Assembly: GCA_022766365.1 (NCBI GenBank)
Contig: JALENW010000020.1
Coordinates: forward strand, 1-60,882
Direction of reading: 5' to 3'
DNA length: 60,882 bases
From: Clostridiales bacterium
GTDB lineage: Bacteria > Bacillota > Clostridia > Peptostreptococcales > Anaerovoracaceae
Shown here: piece by piece, positions 1 through 8,690 of the stretch
Layout: each line of letters starts with the position of its first letter
How positions within the stretch are numbered: position 1 is the first letter of the stretch
Position numbers and translations under genes: made by a program
Notes under the pieces: model-generated
Seen by the model: the letters and a program-made list of their open reading frames with translations, nothing else
Databases searched by the model: none
Told to the model about the DNA's origin: nothing

Positions 1-76
1 AAGAAGAAGTTAGGACTATAGCGAGGGCGATAAGGTGGGCGATATAGAGTGTAAAACGTTGAAAAATACACGAATG

Positions 77-129
77 TCGTCGGGCTCATAACCCGGAGGT
101 CGAAGGTTCAAGTCCTTCCCCTGCAACCA
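77..129 (+). tRNA. 3' portion of an initiator tRNA-Met (CAT), 5' part missing
   Basis: The anticodon stem-loop (TCGGG, loop CTCATAA, CCCGG), variable region AGGTC, T arm (GAAGG, TTCAAGT, CCTTC) and acceptor 3' strand CCCTGCA plus ACCA are all present. They match bacterial initiator tRNA, which has the three G-C pairs in the anticodon stem. A 5' acceptor strand complementary to CCCTGCA and a D arm should lie at about 53-76, but the sequence there is unrelated and A-rich. The gene is therefore truncated, or the first ~76 bases are a chimeric contig end. I would not count it as a functional tRNA without a check. Confidence 0.75.
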
Positions 130-135
130 AAGAAT

Positions 136-176
136 AAACCCTCAAGTCATTGATTATACAATGCCTTGAGGGTTTT
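136..176 (+). terminator. Rho-independent terminator after the tRNA remnant
   Basis: An 11-bp perfect stem (AAACCCTCAAG with CTTGAGGGTTT) is followed by T-rich sequence. It starts 7 bases after the tRNA CCA end and would end an rRNA/tRNA transcript arriving from the left. Confidence 0.8.
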
Positions 177-248
177 AAGTTCTTTAATTTTCGCTTTTAA
201 TCGTAAATTATTTATTTTATAAATAAATGTGTTATTGATAATGGGCCA

Positions 249-257
249 TGATATAAT
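249..257 (+). promoter_or_regulatory. Extended -10 promoter of the first Rrf2 gene
   Basis: TGATATAAT is a TG-n extended -10 with perfect TATAAT at 252-257. No good -35 is visible 17 bases upstream. It lies 50 bases before the start codon at 308. Confidence 0.55.
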
Positions 258-307
258 AAGATTAATCGTGAAGCTTGAACCATTTAATAGAGGAATGAAA
301 AACCGCA

Positions 308-736
308 ATGAAGATAAACCTAACTACAGACTACGCTACTCGTATTATTTTGTACTTGGCTCAAAAAAAGGGTATAGCTAATTCAGATGAGATTTCAAAA
401 GCAAACGGAATCACAAAGCAGTACGTATTAAAGATTATGAAAACCATGGTCAAGTCCGGAATTGTAGGCCATAAATTCGGAGTAAAGGGAGGCTTCTATT
501 TTGCAAAAAAACCTGAAGAAGTTACCCTCTACGATATTGTTACGTTGATGCAAGGTGATCTGCTGTTGAATCAATGTATAGCTGATTCCGGTTCCTGTAG
601 CGCAGGTAAATCGGGGAATTGTGCTGTCAGGGATTTTTATTCACGTTTGCAAGATGACATTACTGAGAAAATGAAGTCAAAAACTGTAAAAATGCTGTTA
701 GAGGAGAATAAACATTACTTGACAGATAATGTATAA
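308..736 (+). CDS. Rrf2 family transcriptional regulator with three cysteines
   Basis: This 142-residue protein has the Rrf2 layout. The N-terminal winged helix opens with the family-typical LTTDYATRIILYLA, the recognition helix region is GITKQYVLKIMKTM, and the wing contains VKGGFYFAKKPEEVTLYDIV. A dimerisation helix follows. Cysteines at 90, 97 and 105 sit where IscR/NsrR-type members bind a [2Fe-2S] or [4Fe-4S] cluster, although the spacing (six and seven residues between them) is slightly wider than in IscR. Known family members sense Fe-S status, NO or cysteine. No isc/suf or other obvious target operon lies next to it, so the ligand is unknown. The paralogue downstream (856-1265) has lost these cysteines. 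The start is the first ATG after an extended -10 promoter. Confidence 0.85.
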   Translation: MKINLTTDYATRIILYLAQKKGIANSDEISKANGITKQYVLKIMKTMVKSGIVGHKFGVKGGFYFAKKPEEVTLYDIVTLMQGDLLLNQCIADSGSCSAGKSGNCAVRDFYSRLQDDITEKMKSKTVKMLLEENKHYLTDNV

Positions 737-769
737 TTAATTGGTTTATTTTAAAAATATAAAAATATC

Positions 770-798
770 TTTAAAAAGACAAAATATTAGTGTATAAT
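770..798 (+). promoter_or_regulatory. Promoter of the second Rrf2 gene
   Basis: TATAAT at 793-798 is preceded by a weak TTTAAA at 770-775 with a 17-base spacer. It lies 57 bases before the ATG at 856, so the second regulator can be transcribed independently of the first. Confidence 0.5.
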
Positions 799-855
799 GG
801 GTTGAGTAATTTATACGAGCGGCAAGAACATTTTTCGTAAGTAAGGAGTTTTAAG

Positions 856-1265
856 ATGAAGCTTAATATGACTACAGACTATGCAACGAGGATTCTCTTG
901 TATCTTGCGAACAAAAGTGATATTGCTAATTCCGAAGAAATCAGCTTCAATAGCGGGATTTCTAAGCAGTATGTCCTCAAGATAATGAATACTCTTGTGG
1001 ATTCCGGAATGATTGACAAACGCAGAGGCAGAAAAGGAGGGTATTTTTGGGTAAGCATCCTGAGGATATCAGTCTATATGACATCGTTTTACTTTTAGAA
1101 GGTCCATGCGGTATTGATGAAATCGCTGAAAACGCTAAGGATGCGAGGGGTGATACAAGACCTATTTCCTATGTTCATGACTTTTATAACGGTCTGAAGC
1201 AGCAGATTATATGTGAACTTAAGTCCCAGACCCTTGACAAGATTATTTTAAACAGTAAACTCTGA
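856..1265 (+). pseudogene. Second Rrf2 family regulator, broken by a one-base frameshift
   Basis: The first frame (856 to about 1045) encodes an Rrf2 winged helix clearly paralogous to the gene at 308: MTTDYATRILLYLA, ISKQYVLKIMNTLVDSG and a wing ending RKGGYF. The remainder of the domain (GKHPEDISLYDIVLLLEG and a C-terminal helix) continues in another frame to the stop at 1263-1265. Restoring one T in the TTTTT run at about 1043-1047 would join both parts into a protein of about 136 residues. The cluster cysteines of the upstream paralogue are not conserved; only one Cys remains in that region, so this copy would probably not hold an Fe-S cluster. It is either a true pseudogene or a homopolymer sequencing error. 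An SD (AAGGAG at 841-846) precedes the ATG. Confidence 0.75.
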
Positions 1266-1360
1266 GAAGTTTTGTGTTTGTGATTTCACCGATGAAGATC
1301 AGAGAATTCAGTTCAGCCTTTCTGTGAAGTGTTCTATTTTAGATAGAATACTTAAAAATT

Positions 1361-1428
1361 CCCCCTAAGCTAAAGTTTGCTAGACACTCAAATAGCAATC
1401 TTATGTTTGGGGGTGTTTTTTATTTTTT
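1361..1428 (+). terminator. Terminator-like structure after the Rrf2 pair
   Basis: CCCCCTAA at 1361 can pair with TTTGGGGG at 1406-1413, enclosing a smaller TTGCTA/TAGCAA stem, and is followed by GTGTTTTTTATTTTTTT. It separates the Rrf2 genes from the yraN promoter. Confidence 0.6.
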
Positions 1429-1482
1429 TGAATATCTATATATCGGTTAATTGACATTGCTTCATTTGATGGAAAATAATGG

Positions 1483-1521
1483 TTGACAAAATATGTAAAT
1501 TAAACTAGAATAAATTTACAT
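1483..1521 (+). promoter_or_regulatory. Strong promoter of the yraN-comM-dprA operon with an inverted repeat over the -10
   Basis: TTGACA (1483-1488), a 17-base spacer and TAGAAT (1506-1511) give a near-consensus sigma-A promoter. A perfect 9-bp inverted repeat, ATGTAAATT at 1493-1501 and AATTTACAT at 1513-1521, is centred on the -10 box, a position where a bound repressor would block open-complex formation. The start codon at 1562 follows the SD AAGGAG. Confidence 0.75.
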
Positions 1522-1561
1522 AAAATGGAAATTATGAACCGGTGACGGTTAAGGAGATCTT

Positions 1562-1897
1562 ATGTATAACAAAACTCTTGGAGATATCGGTGAGAAGATG
1601 GCCGGATTTGTACTTGAAAGGGAAGGCTATTATATCTTGGAAAGGAACTATCGTTGGGGTAACCATGGAGAAATTGACATAGTCGCAATCAAGGATGGTA
1701 TATGGAGAATTGTAGAGGTTAAGACAAGAACCGGGATCGAGTTTGGGTTGCCATGTGAAGCGGTCGATAATTTGAAAAGAAAAAGAATGGAGATGTGTTT
1801 TCGACATTTCTTGTATAACAGAGGGCTCGAATACTCAGAATTTAGAATAGAGATTGTGGAAATTTATGTAAATCATATTAAGGGTGGTATCATATGA
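1562..1897 (+). CDS. yraN: YraN/UPF0102 family endonuclease-like protein
   Basis: The 111-residue protein has the YraN layout: an N-terminal helix with GDIGEKMAGFVLEREGYYILERNYR, then the restriction-endonuclease-like core with GEIDIVAIKDG and IVEVKTRTG. These contain the E, D and E-V-K residues expected of a PD-(D/E)XK metal-dependent nuclease fold. Its exact substrate is unsettled; members often sit beside comM/yifB and rnhB, and here it overlaps the ComM-type gene by 4 bases, so translation is probably coupled. It is the first gene downstream of a strong promoter. Family length is about 115-125, so it is full length. Confidence 0.85.
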   Translation: MYNKTLGDIGEKMAGFVLEREGYYILERNYRWGNHGEIDIVAIKDGIWRIVEVKTRTGIEFGLPCEAVDNLKRKRMEMCFRHFLYNRGLEYSEFRIEIVEIYVNHIKGGII

Positions 1898-3423
1898 TTA
1901 ACAAGGTTAGAACTGCAGCAATAACCGGTCTTGAAGGTACTTGTGTGGAAATAGAAGGGCTTATTTCTAATGGACTGCCTTATTTCAAAGTAGTCGGACT
2001 TATAGACGCAACTGTGAAGGAATCAAGGGAAAGAGTAAGAGGTGCAATAAGTTCATCGGGATTTAAATTTCCCGATAGAAAGATTATTGTTAGTCTGTCC
2101 CCGGGAGATGTTAAGAAGAGGGGAACACATTTTGATTTGCCTCTGGCCATATGCATATTGAGAATAAGTGGTCAGATAAGCGGTAATCTTGATAATTTGG
2201 ATAGAACGGCATTTATTGGGGAACTTTCCTTAGACGGGTCTGTCAAATCGGCTAGTGGAGTTTTGGCTATGGTGAAAGTCCTAGTTGAAGCAGGTATAAA
2301 AAGAATCGTTGTTCCTTATTCAAACAGAATAGAAGCTTCACTAATCAAAGATGCATATATCGTACCCGTCAAAACACTCAGCGAAGCTATCATGTTTCTA
2401 GAAGGTAATAGCAACACAGGTAAATATACAAGTCATATTTCATCTTTCAATACATATGATCACGAAAATTTAGATTTTTCCCAGGTAAAGGGACAAGAGG
2501 TTGCAAAGAGAGGTATTTGTATTGCAGCCTCCGGTGGACACGGAATAATGATGATGGGAAGTCCATCCTGTGGTAAGACAATGCTGGCAAAGAGAATACC
2601 GTACATATTGCCCTCTATGGCTTATGATGAAATTTTGGAGGCTACCATGGTGCATTCTGTTGCCGGACTCCTTAAAGAAGATAAACCTATAATTTCAAAG
2701 AGACCGTTTCGTCGTCCCCACCATTCTATCACACGAGCAGGTATGATTGGAGGTGGTTTGAATCCCGTCCCCGGAGAGATATCTCTTGCCTCAAAGGGAG
2801 TTTTGTTTCTGGATGAGCTCCCTGAATTGAAAAGAGATGTGATAGAAGCTCTGCGACTACCCTTGGAAGAGAAGTATGTACCAATATTCAGAACCGGAAG
2901 AAATATTAGTTTTCCTGCCGATTTTCTTCTGGTTGCAGCCTGCAATCCATGTCCTTGCGGCAACTACACTGATCCATATAGAGAGTGTAGTTGTTCTCCT
3001 AAAGAAATCAGCAACTACATGAGGAAACTTTCGGGGCCGATTATGGAGAGAATTGACTTGCATATTTATATGGAACATCTTGACTACAATGAATTTACCG
3101 GAAGTGCAGGAATGAGTTCAACAGAGATGAAGGAGATAGTAATCAATGCGCGAGAGATTCAGAAAAAAAGATTCAGAAATTACAACATCACACTCAATTC
3201 TCAGATGGAAGGGAGTTTAATTGAATCGTTCTGCAACACAGATTCTGACAGTAATGATATTCTGAGGATTGCTTTTGAGAAACACATTTTGACTCCCAGA
3301 ACATATCAAAAGGCCTTAAAGATATCCAGAACCATTGCCGATATGGAATGTTCTTCTGAAATTAAAAGTAACCATGTTATGGAAAGTATTCAATACAGGA
3401 GGAAATTAAATGAATATGATTAG
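1894..3423 (+). CDS. comM: YifB/ComM family Mg-chelatase-like AAA+ ATPase
   Basis: This 509-residue protein has an N-terminal ChlI-like domain (about 20-145, with GLPYFKVVGL and LSPGDVKKRGTHFDLPLA), a central AAA+ module and a C-terminal Mg-chelatase-type helical domain. Walker A is GSPSCGKT at residues 222-229 and Walker B is VLFLDELPE. A Cys-rich stretch, ACNPCPCGNYTDP followed by CSCSP, is typical of the family. In Gram-negative species ComM is a hexameric helicase acting in branch migration during natural transformation; the Clostridia homologue is less studied. It lies between yraN and dprA with overlaps of 4 and 14 bases. The gene order yraN-comM-dprA supports a role in processing incoming DNA. 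The protein is full length. Confidence 0.9.
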   Translation: MINKVRTAAITGLEGTCVEIEGLISNGLPYFKVVGLIDATVKESRERVRGAISSSGFKFPDRKIIVSLSPGDVKKRGTHFDLPLAICILRISGQISGNLDNLDRTAFIGELSLDGSVKSASGVLAMVKVLVEAGIKRIVVPYSNRIEASLIKDAYIVPVKTLSEAIMFLEGNSNTGKYTSHISSFNTYDHENLDFSQVKGQEVAKRGICIAASGGHGIMMMGSPSCGKTMLAKRIPYILPSMAYDEILEATMVHSVAGLLKEDKPIISKRPFRRPHHSITRAGMIGGGLNPVPGEISLASKGVLFLDELPELKRDVIEALRLPLEEKYVPIFRTGRNISFPADFLLVAACNPCPCGNYTDPYRECSCSPKEISNYMRKLSGPIMERIDLHIYMEHLDYNEFTGSAGMSSTEMKEIVINAREIQKKRFRNYNITLNSQMEGSLIESFCNTDSDSNDILRIAFEKHILTPRTYQKALKISRTIADMECSSEIKSNHVMESIQYRRKLNEYD

Positions 3424-4267
3424 AATAACTCCTGAGGATGAGATATTTCCCGAAGAACTCAGAAATATAAATTCATCTCCCAGGGAGTTGTATTGTATAG
3501 GAAATTTAAACCTTTTTAAAAATAGAAAGGTTGCCGTAGTCGGTTCAAGAAAATGTACAGCATATGGAAAGGCTGTCAGTCAAAACCTATGCAGGAAGCT
3601 GTCTGCCTCAGGGATAACCGTTGTAAGCGGATTGGCAAGAGGAATAGATAGACAAGCACATATAGGAGCTCTCAATGGTGCCGGAAGCACTATAGCAGTT
3701 ATGGCTACGGGTATAGATAAATGCTATCCGATTTCTAACATGGATCTTTATAATAAAATTGGAAAAGAGGGCCTTATAATTTCTGAGAACCCCCCGGGAT
3801 ATATGTGCAGGAAGTATGATTTTCCACATAGGAACCGATTGATAAGCGGATTGTCAGAGGGAATTGTTGTTGTGGAGGCGCCGCTGAGAAGTGGTTCACT
3901 TATTACCGCAGAGAAAGGTGCTGAACAGGGCAGAGATGTGTTTGCAGTACCGGGCAACATCACAAGTTTTTTCAGCATGGGGTGTAATTCCCTGATTAGA
4001 GACGGAGCTAAAGCAGTATCTGTACTCAATGATATCTTTCGGGATTTGAATATAGAAATTCCTCAGGAAGTTGTTGATGTGAAGAATCTGGGGAAAGACG
4101 AAAAGATTGTTTATGATATAATTGAAAGAAAGGGGGAATCTACAGCAGAATATCTTTACAAATCCACAGGGTTTGAACAGCCTAAACTATCAGGAATTTT
4201 GACTGTTCTGGAAATGAAAGGTGTCATAACATCCTCAATGGGTAAATTTTTTGTTGAAAAAATATAG
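3410..4267 (+). CDS. dprA: DNA processing protein DprA
   Basis: DprA binds single-stranded DNA taken up during transformation and loads RecA. The 285-residue product carries the extended Rossmann fold core: VAVVGSRKCTAYG, VVSGLARGIDRQAH, FPHRNRLISGLSEG, VVVEAPLRSGSLITAE and GRDVFAVPGNI. A C-terminal winged-helix region (about 225-285) includes DEKIVYDIIERKG. The N-terminal SAM-like domain of longer homologues (about 360 aa) is absent or very short. The start at 3410 lies inside the end of comM and is chosen because of the strong SD AGGAGG at 3397-3402. A promoter-like TATAAT (4352-4357) downstream suggests that topA has its own start. Confidence 0.9.
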   Translation: MNMIRITPEDEIFPEELRNINSSPRELYCIGNLNLFKNRKVAVVGSRKCTAYGKAVSQNLCRKLSASGITVVSGLARGIDRQAHIGALNGAGSTIAVMATGIDKCYPISNMDLYNKIGKEGLIISENPPGYMCRKYDFPHRNRLISGLSEGIVVVEAPLRSGSLITAEKGAEQGRDVFAVPGNITSFFSMGCNSLIRDGAKAVSVLNDIFRDLNIEIPQEVVDVKNLGKDEKIVYDIIERKGESTAEYLYKSTGFEQPKLSGILTVLEMKGVITSSMGKFFVEKI

Positions 4268-4351
4268 AAATTGTGCATAATCTATATGTAACCGTCGGTG
4301 AATGGCGAGGGATATAAATATTATTCCATTTTTTGCACTTGCATGATAAGG

Positions 4352-4357
4352 TATAAT
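4352..4357 (+). promoter_or_regulatory. Candidate -10 box for topA
   Basis: A TATAAT lies 52 bases before the topA start in the 142-base gap after dprA. No convincing -35 is spaced at 17 bases, so this is a weak call. Confidence 0.4.
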
Positions 4358-4409
4358 GTAAATATGAATTTTAATTTGATCATATGATATTAAAAGTTGG
4401 GGGAATTTA

Positions 4410-6503
4410 ATGGCAACTTCTAAGCAAACATCTAAAGCTTCTAAAAGAAAGACTCAAAAGAAAAAACTGGTAATCGTTGAGTCGCCTTCAAAGGCGAAGA
4501 CCATAGGTAAGTATTTGGGATCCACATACAAGGTAGTAGCATCTGTCGGACACATAAGAGATCTTCCTAAGAGTAAACTCGGGGTAGATGTTGAAAATGA
4601 TTTTGAACCACAGTATATAAACATAAGGGGAAAAGGAGATATAATTAAGGACCTCAAGAAGGAGAGCAAAAATGCCTCACAGATCTATCTGGCCACTGAC
4701 CCTGATAGGGAAGGCGAAGCAATTTCATGGCATTTAGCCCACATACTTGGGTTAGATCCAAAGGAAGTACATAGAATAGAATTCAATGAGATAACTAAAG
4801 ACACCGTCAAAAATGCGATTTCCCATCCCAGAGGTATAGATCAGGGGCTGGTGGATGCTCAACAGGCGAGACGTGTTCTTGACAGACTTGTGGGATATCA
4901 AATTTCCCCTTTGCTTTGGAGAAAGGTTCAAAAAGGGCTGAGTGCCGGGAGGGTACAATCGGTAGCATTGAAGATACTTTGTGATAGAGAAGAGGAAATC
5001 AAGAATTTCGTCCCTGAAGAGTATTGGAATATTTCTGCTGTGTTTAAGAAGGACAAAGAATTTACCGCCAGACTTATCAAAAAGAATAGCAAAAAAATTA
5101 AAGTATCAAATAAAAATGAAAATGACGATATAATCAACCTGTTGACGAACAAAAGTTTTCTGGTTGAAAAAGTGGATAGGAAACAGAAGACACAGAAACC
5201 GTATGCACCATTCACTACCAGCAGTCTACAGCAGGATGCTTCGGCTAAGCTTGGTTTTAACCCTAAGAAGACTATGATGATTGCTCAGCAGCTATATGAG
5301 GGTATCAATATCAAGGGGCATGGAATCACAGGACTTGTATCATATATAAGGACCGATTCAGTCAGGATATCCGCTGAGGCTAAGGACATGGCTAAAACGT
5401 TTATCATTAATACAATGGGTGAGAAGTACTATAGCAATAACTTTTATTCCAATAAGAAAAAAGATATTCAGGATGCTCACGAAGCCATCAGACCAACAGA
5501 TGTCAGACTTATTCCCGATGAGATAGAATCGTCTTTATCTACTGATCAGTTCAAACTATATAACTTGATCTGGAGAAGGTTTGTGGCAAGCCAGATGTCT
5601 GCAACCGAATATGATTCGGTAGCGGCTGATTTGGGTGCAGAGGGATATATTTTTCGTGCAAACGGTTCTAAGGTTATTTTTGACGGATTTAGAAAAATAT
5701 ACAAGACCGGAGAAGAAAAGAAAGATACACTTTTACCTGATCTTGCAGATGGAGAAAAGCTTACTCCGTTCAAAGTATTCGGAGAGCAGAATTTCACTCA
5801 GCCGCCGAACAGATTCACCGAGGCAGGGCTCATCAAAGAACTTGAGGATAAGAATATCGGCAGGCCAAGTACCTATGCACCTACTGTAGCTACTTTAACT
5901 GAGAGGAAGTATGTTAAAAGGCAAAAGAAAACTCTCATTCCAACGGAGCTCGGAATGATGGTTACAGGCCTTTTGAAGGATTACTTTAAAGAAATTCTGG
6001 ATGTTGAATTTACTGCCAACATGGAGGATAAACTCGACGATGTGGAAATGGGAAAACTGCCGTGGAAGGAAGTCATAAGATCTTTCTATGGTGATTTTGA
6101 AAAGGACCTTGATGTTGCAAACAGGGAAATTGAAAAAGTCGAGCGAAAACCGGTTCTGACAGGGGAACTGTGTGAGAAATGTGGACGACCTATGGCTATT
6201 AAGATGGGAAGATTCGGAGAATTTTTAGCCTGTACGGGATATCCGGAATGCAAGAATACAAAGGCAATTGTTAAAAAAATTGATGTAAAATGTCCAAAGT
6301 GTGGTATCGGAGATATAGTGGCAAGAAAAAGCAGGAAAGGGAAACTGTTTTATGGTTGTTCCAGATATCCTGATTGTGATCAGGTGTTTTGGTATAAACC
6401 GACGAATAGGAAATGTCCTGTTTGCGGCAGCCTGCTTCTTGAACATAAGCTTAAGAACAGTAAATTGTCTTGCTCAAATCCCGAGTGCAAATACAAGGAA
6501 TAG
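4410..6503 (+). CDS. topA: DNA topoisomerase I (type IA)
   Basis: TopA relaxes negative supercoils by transient single-strand cleavage. The 697-residue product starts with a Lys-rich tail and then the TOPRIM domain (LVIVESPSKAKTIGKYLG, with the acidic triad in LATDPDREGEAISWHL). The catalytic tyrosine is Y312 in GLVSYIRTDSVRIS. The C-terminus (about 588-697) carries three four-cysteine zinc ribbons, starting CEKCGRPM, CPKCGIGD and CPVCGSLL, as usual in Firmicutes TopA. In Bacillus the same neighbourhood also has trmFO, xerC and codY around topA-hslVU; here these are absent and hslV follows directly. The SD GGGGGAA precedes the ATG. Confidence 0.95.
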   Translation: MATSKQTSKASKRKTQKKKLVIVESPSKAKTIGKYLGSTYKVVASVGHIRDLPKSKLGVDVENDFEPQYINIRGKGDIIKDLKKESKNASQIYLATDPDREGEAISWHLAHILGLDPKEVHRIEFNEITKDTVKNAISHPRGIDQGLVDAQQARRVLDRLVGYQISPLLWRKVQKGLSAGRVQSVALKILCDREEEIKNFVPEEYWNISAVFKKDKEFTARLIKKNSKKIKVSNKNENDDIINLLTNKSFLVEKVDRKQKTQKPYAPFTTSSLQQDASAKLGFNPKKTMMIAQQLYEGINIKGHGITGLVSYIRTDSVRISAEAKDMAKTFIINTMGEKYYSNNFYSNKKKDIQDAHEAIRPTDVRLIPDEIESSLSTDQFKLYNLIWRRFVASQMSATEYDSVAADLGAEGYIFRANGSKVIFDGFRKIYKTGEEKKDTLLPDLADGEKLTPFKVFGEQNFTQPPNRFTEAGLIKELEDKNIGRPSTYAPTVATLTERKYVKRQKKTLIPTELGMMVTGLLKDYFKEILDVEFTANMEDKLDDVEMGKLPWKEVIRSFYGDFEKDLDVANREIEKVERKPVLTGELCEKCGRPMAIKMGRFGEFLACTGYPECKNTKAIVKKIDVKCPKCGIGDIVARKSRKGKLFYGCSRYPDCDQVFWYKPTNRKCPVCGSLLLEHKLKNSKLSCSNPECKYKE

Positions 6504-6624
6504 GATAATATGAGTTATCATGCAGCATACCAAGGCTATATTGAAAAGTACATATGAATATGCTGATAACGACATTACATTTTTATATGTTAATGATATG
6601 TATTAAGAGAAGGAGAACATCGAT

Positions 6625-7161
6625 ATGGAGTTTAGAGGAACAACAATTTGTGCAGTTAGACGCGGTCCGAATGATATTGCCATAGGTGGTGACGGTCAGG
6701 TCACTATGGGTCAGACTGCAATAATGAAAAATACAGCAAAAAAAGTAAAGAAAATATATGGGAAAACTGTACTTACGGGCTTTGCCGGTTCGGTTGCGGA
6801 TGCCTTTTCACTCACAGAGAAATTTGAAAAAAAGTTAGAAGAGCATGGGGGAAACCTGAAGAGAGCAGCTGTGGACTTGGCTCAGCTATGGAGATCGGAT
6901 AGAGGAATGAGGAATCTCGAAGCACTTATGATTGTTGCAGACAAAGAAGATCTTCTTGTAATTTCCGGAAATGGGGAAGTGATATCTCCCGACGAGCCTT
7001 TTGTGGCTATTGGGTCAGGAGGGAATTTTGCATATTCTGCTGCTAATGCTTTATTCCATCATACAGATATGAGTGCAGAGGATATAGTTAAAGAATCTTT
7101 AAAGATAGCCTCATCAATATGTGTGTACACAAATGACAACATTACAGTTGAAAAACTTTAG
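6625..7161 (+). CDS. hslV: ATP-dependent protease peptidase subunit HslV (ClpQ)
   Basis: HslV forms the double hexameric proteolytic core of the HslUV proteasome-like protease. The 178 residues show the N-terminal nucleophile motif [10 protein letters not shown], with Thr6 the likely catalytic Thr after removal of the MEFRG propeptide. The conserved [35 protein letters not shown] and CVYTND blocks are all present. Unlike B. subtilis CodW, which uses Ser, the nucleophile here is the standard Thr. hslU follows 88 bases downstream, so the two subunits are likely co-expressed. An AAGGAG SD lies just before the ATG. Confidence 0.95.
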   Translation: MEFRGTTICAVRRGPNDIAIGGDGQVTMGQTAIMKNTAKKVKKIYGKTVLTGFAGSVADAFSLTEKFEKKLEEHGGNLKRAAVDLAQLWRSDRGMRNLEALMIVADKEDLLVISGNGEVISPDEPFVAIGSGGNFAYSAANALFHHTDMSAEDIVKESLKIASSICVYTNDNITVEKL

Positions 7162-7249
7162 ATTCAAGTGCCGAAGTTACATCTATTAAGATAAGAGATG
7201 TAGAGGATTGAGATTCAAAAAAATTCGAAAATGATATCAGGAGGATGAG

Positions 7250-8683
7250 ATGACTATAAAGGATATGACGCCTAAAGAAATTGTGGCTCAACTGGATAAA
7301 TATATAATTGGGCAAGATGAAGCGAAAAAGTCCGTGGCTGTTGCACTGAGGAACAGATATAGGAGAAGCCTGTTGCCAAATGAAATGAGGGATGAGATCT
7401 CTCCTAAAAATATTTTGATGATGGGTCCCACAGGAGTAGGTAAAACTGAAATCGCAAGAAGACTTGCAAAACTTATGGATGCCCCCTTTGTAAAAGTTGA
7501 GGCTACGAAGTTTACAGAGGTAGGCTACGTGGGAAGAGACGTGGACTCTATGGTCAGAGATCTTGTGGAAGCCGCTGTAAGGCAAGTAAAGCAAAAGAAG
7601 CTGTCAGATAAATATAAAGTTGCCGATAGTATGGTGGAGGATATTCTGGTGGAAGCAATAGTACCATCTAAGAAGGACAAAGGTGCAGGCAGCGGTAATA
7701 GCCCTCTGGATTTTATAAGAAACAGCGGAGGATATAAAAGTCAGAAATCACAGTATGAGGAAAACCTGGCTGATAAAGAAAAGAAAGAGGCGTTGTCTGA
7801 TGATGAGGTTGTAATGACAAGAGAGCAGGTGAAACAACAACTGAGGGACGGTTATCTTGAAGACCAGTATGTTGAAATTAAGGTCGACGATGTTCCCAAG
7901 GGAAACCAGCTTGATATGAGCAACGAAGGTATGACGATCGCCATTGGCAACATCTTTGGGGATATGATGCCAAAACGTCAGAAAACCAGGAAAGTTAAGG
8001 TTAGAGAGGCGAGGAAGATCCTGAGGGAACAGGAAGCTCAAAAACTTATCGACATGGATCAGGTTACGGATGAAGCTTTGGAATCAGCAGAACAAAATGG
8101 GATAATATTCATAGATGAGATTGACAAAATTGCATCCGGAAACAGTTTCAGACAGGGAGCTGATGTTTCCAGAGAGGGTGTTCAAAGGGATATTCTTCCA
8201 ATCGTTGAGGGAAGTGTAATAAATACCAAGTACGGACCGGTTAAAACGGACCATATTCTGTTCATCGGTGCAGGAGCTTTTCATGTTTCAAAACCTACTG
8301 ATTTGATTCCTGAACTTCAGGGACGATTCCCAGTAAGAGTTGAACTTAAAAATTTGGATAAGAAGGATTTCCTAAGGATACTGACAGTTCCGCAGAATGC
8401 TATCATCAAACAAAACATCGCACTTCTTGAAACTGAGGGGATAGAGCTTGAGTTTACTGAAGACGCATTGGATGAAATTGCATCGATGGCTTATTTAATC
8501 AATGAACAGACTGAGAATATAGGTGCAAGAAGACTCCACACTATATTGGAGAAACTGTTGGAAGAAATATCTTTTAACGTCCCTGACATCGAAGAGAAAA
8601 AAATAACGATAGACAGAGAATATGTATGTGACAAATTCAAGGAAAATATCTCTGAATATGATGTAGATAAGTATATTCTGTAG
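7250..8683 (+). CDS. hslU: HslU (ClpY) ATPase subunit of HslUV
   Basis: HslU is the AAA+ unfoldase that feeds substrates to HslV. The 477-residue protein has Walker A GPTGVGKT at 59-66, the pore-loop region GYVGRDV, an intermediate (I) domain of about 120 residues rich in charged residues, and Walker B IIFIDEIDKI at about 285-294. Sensor/arginine-finger segments (ELQGRFPVRVEL, GARRLHTILEKLLEEISF) follow. The usual C-terminal tail that inserts into HslV is present (DVDKYIL). Length agrees with family members (440-470). The SD AGGAGG lies just before the ATG, and the stop is only 7 bases before hflX. Confidence 0.95.
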   Translation: MTIKDMTPKEIVAQLDKYIIGQDEAKKSVAVALRNRYRRSLLPNEMRDEISPKNILMMGPTGVGKTEIARRLAKLMDAPFVKVEATKFTEVGYVGRDVDSMVRDLVEAAVRQVKQKKLSDKYKVADSMVEDILVEAIVPSKKDKGAGSGNSPLDFIRNSGGYKSQKSQYEENLADKEKKEALSDDEVVMTREQVKQQLRDGYLEDQYVEIKVDDVPKGNQLDMSNEGMTIAIGNIFGDMMPKRQKTRKVKVREARKILREQEAQKLIDMDQVTDEALESAEQNGIIFIDEIDKIASGNSFRQGADVSREGVQRDILPIVEGSVINTKYGPVKTDHILFIGAGAFHVSKPTDLIPELQGRFPVRVELKNLDKKDFLRILTVPQNAIIKQNIALLETEGIELEFTEDALDEIASMAYLINEQTENIGARRLHTILEKLLEEISFNVPDIEEKKITIDREYVCDKFKENISEYDVDKYIL

Positions 8684-8690
8684 GAGTTAT

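Noticed and set aside
1-129. Group I intron in the tRNA
   Set aside because: The break lies before the anticodon stem rather than in the anticodon loop, and no intron core is visible.
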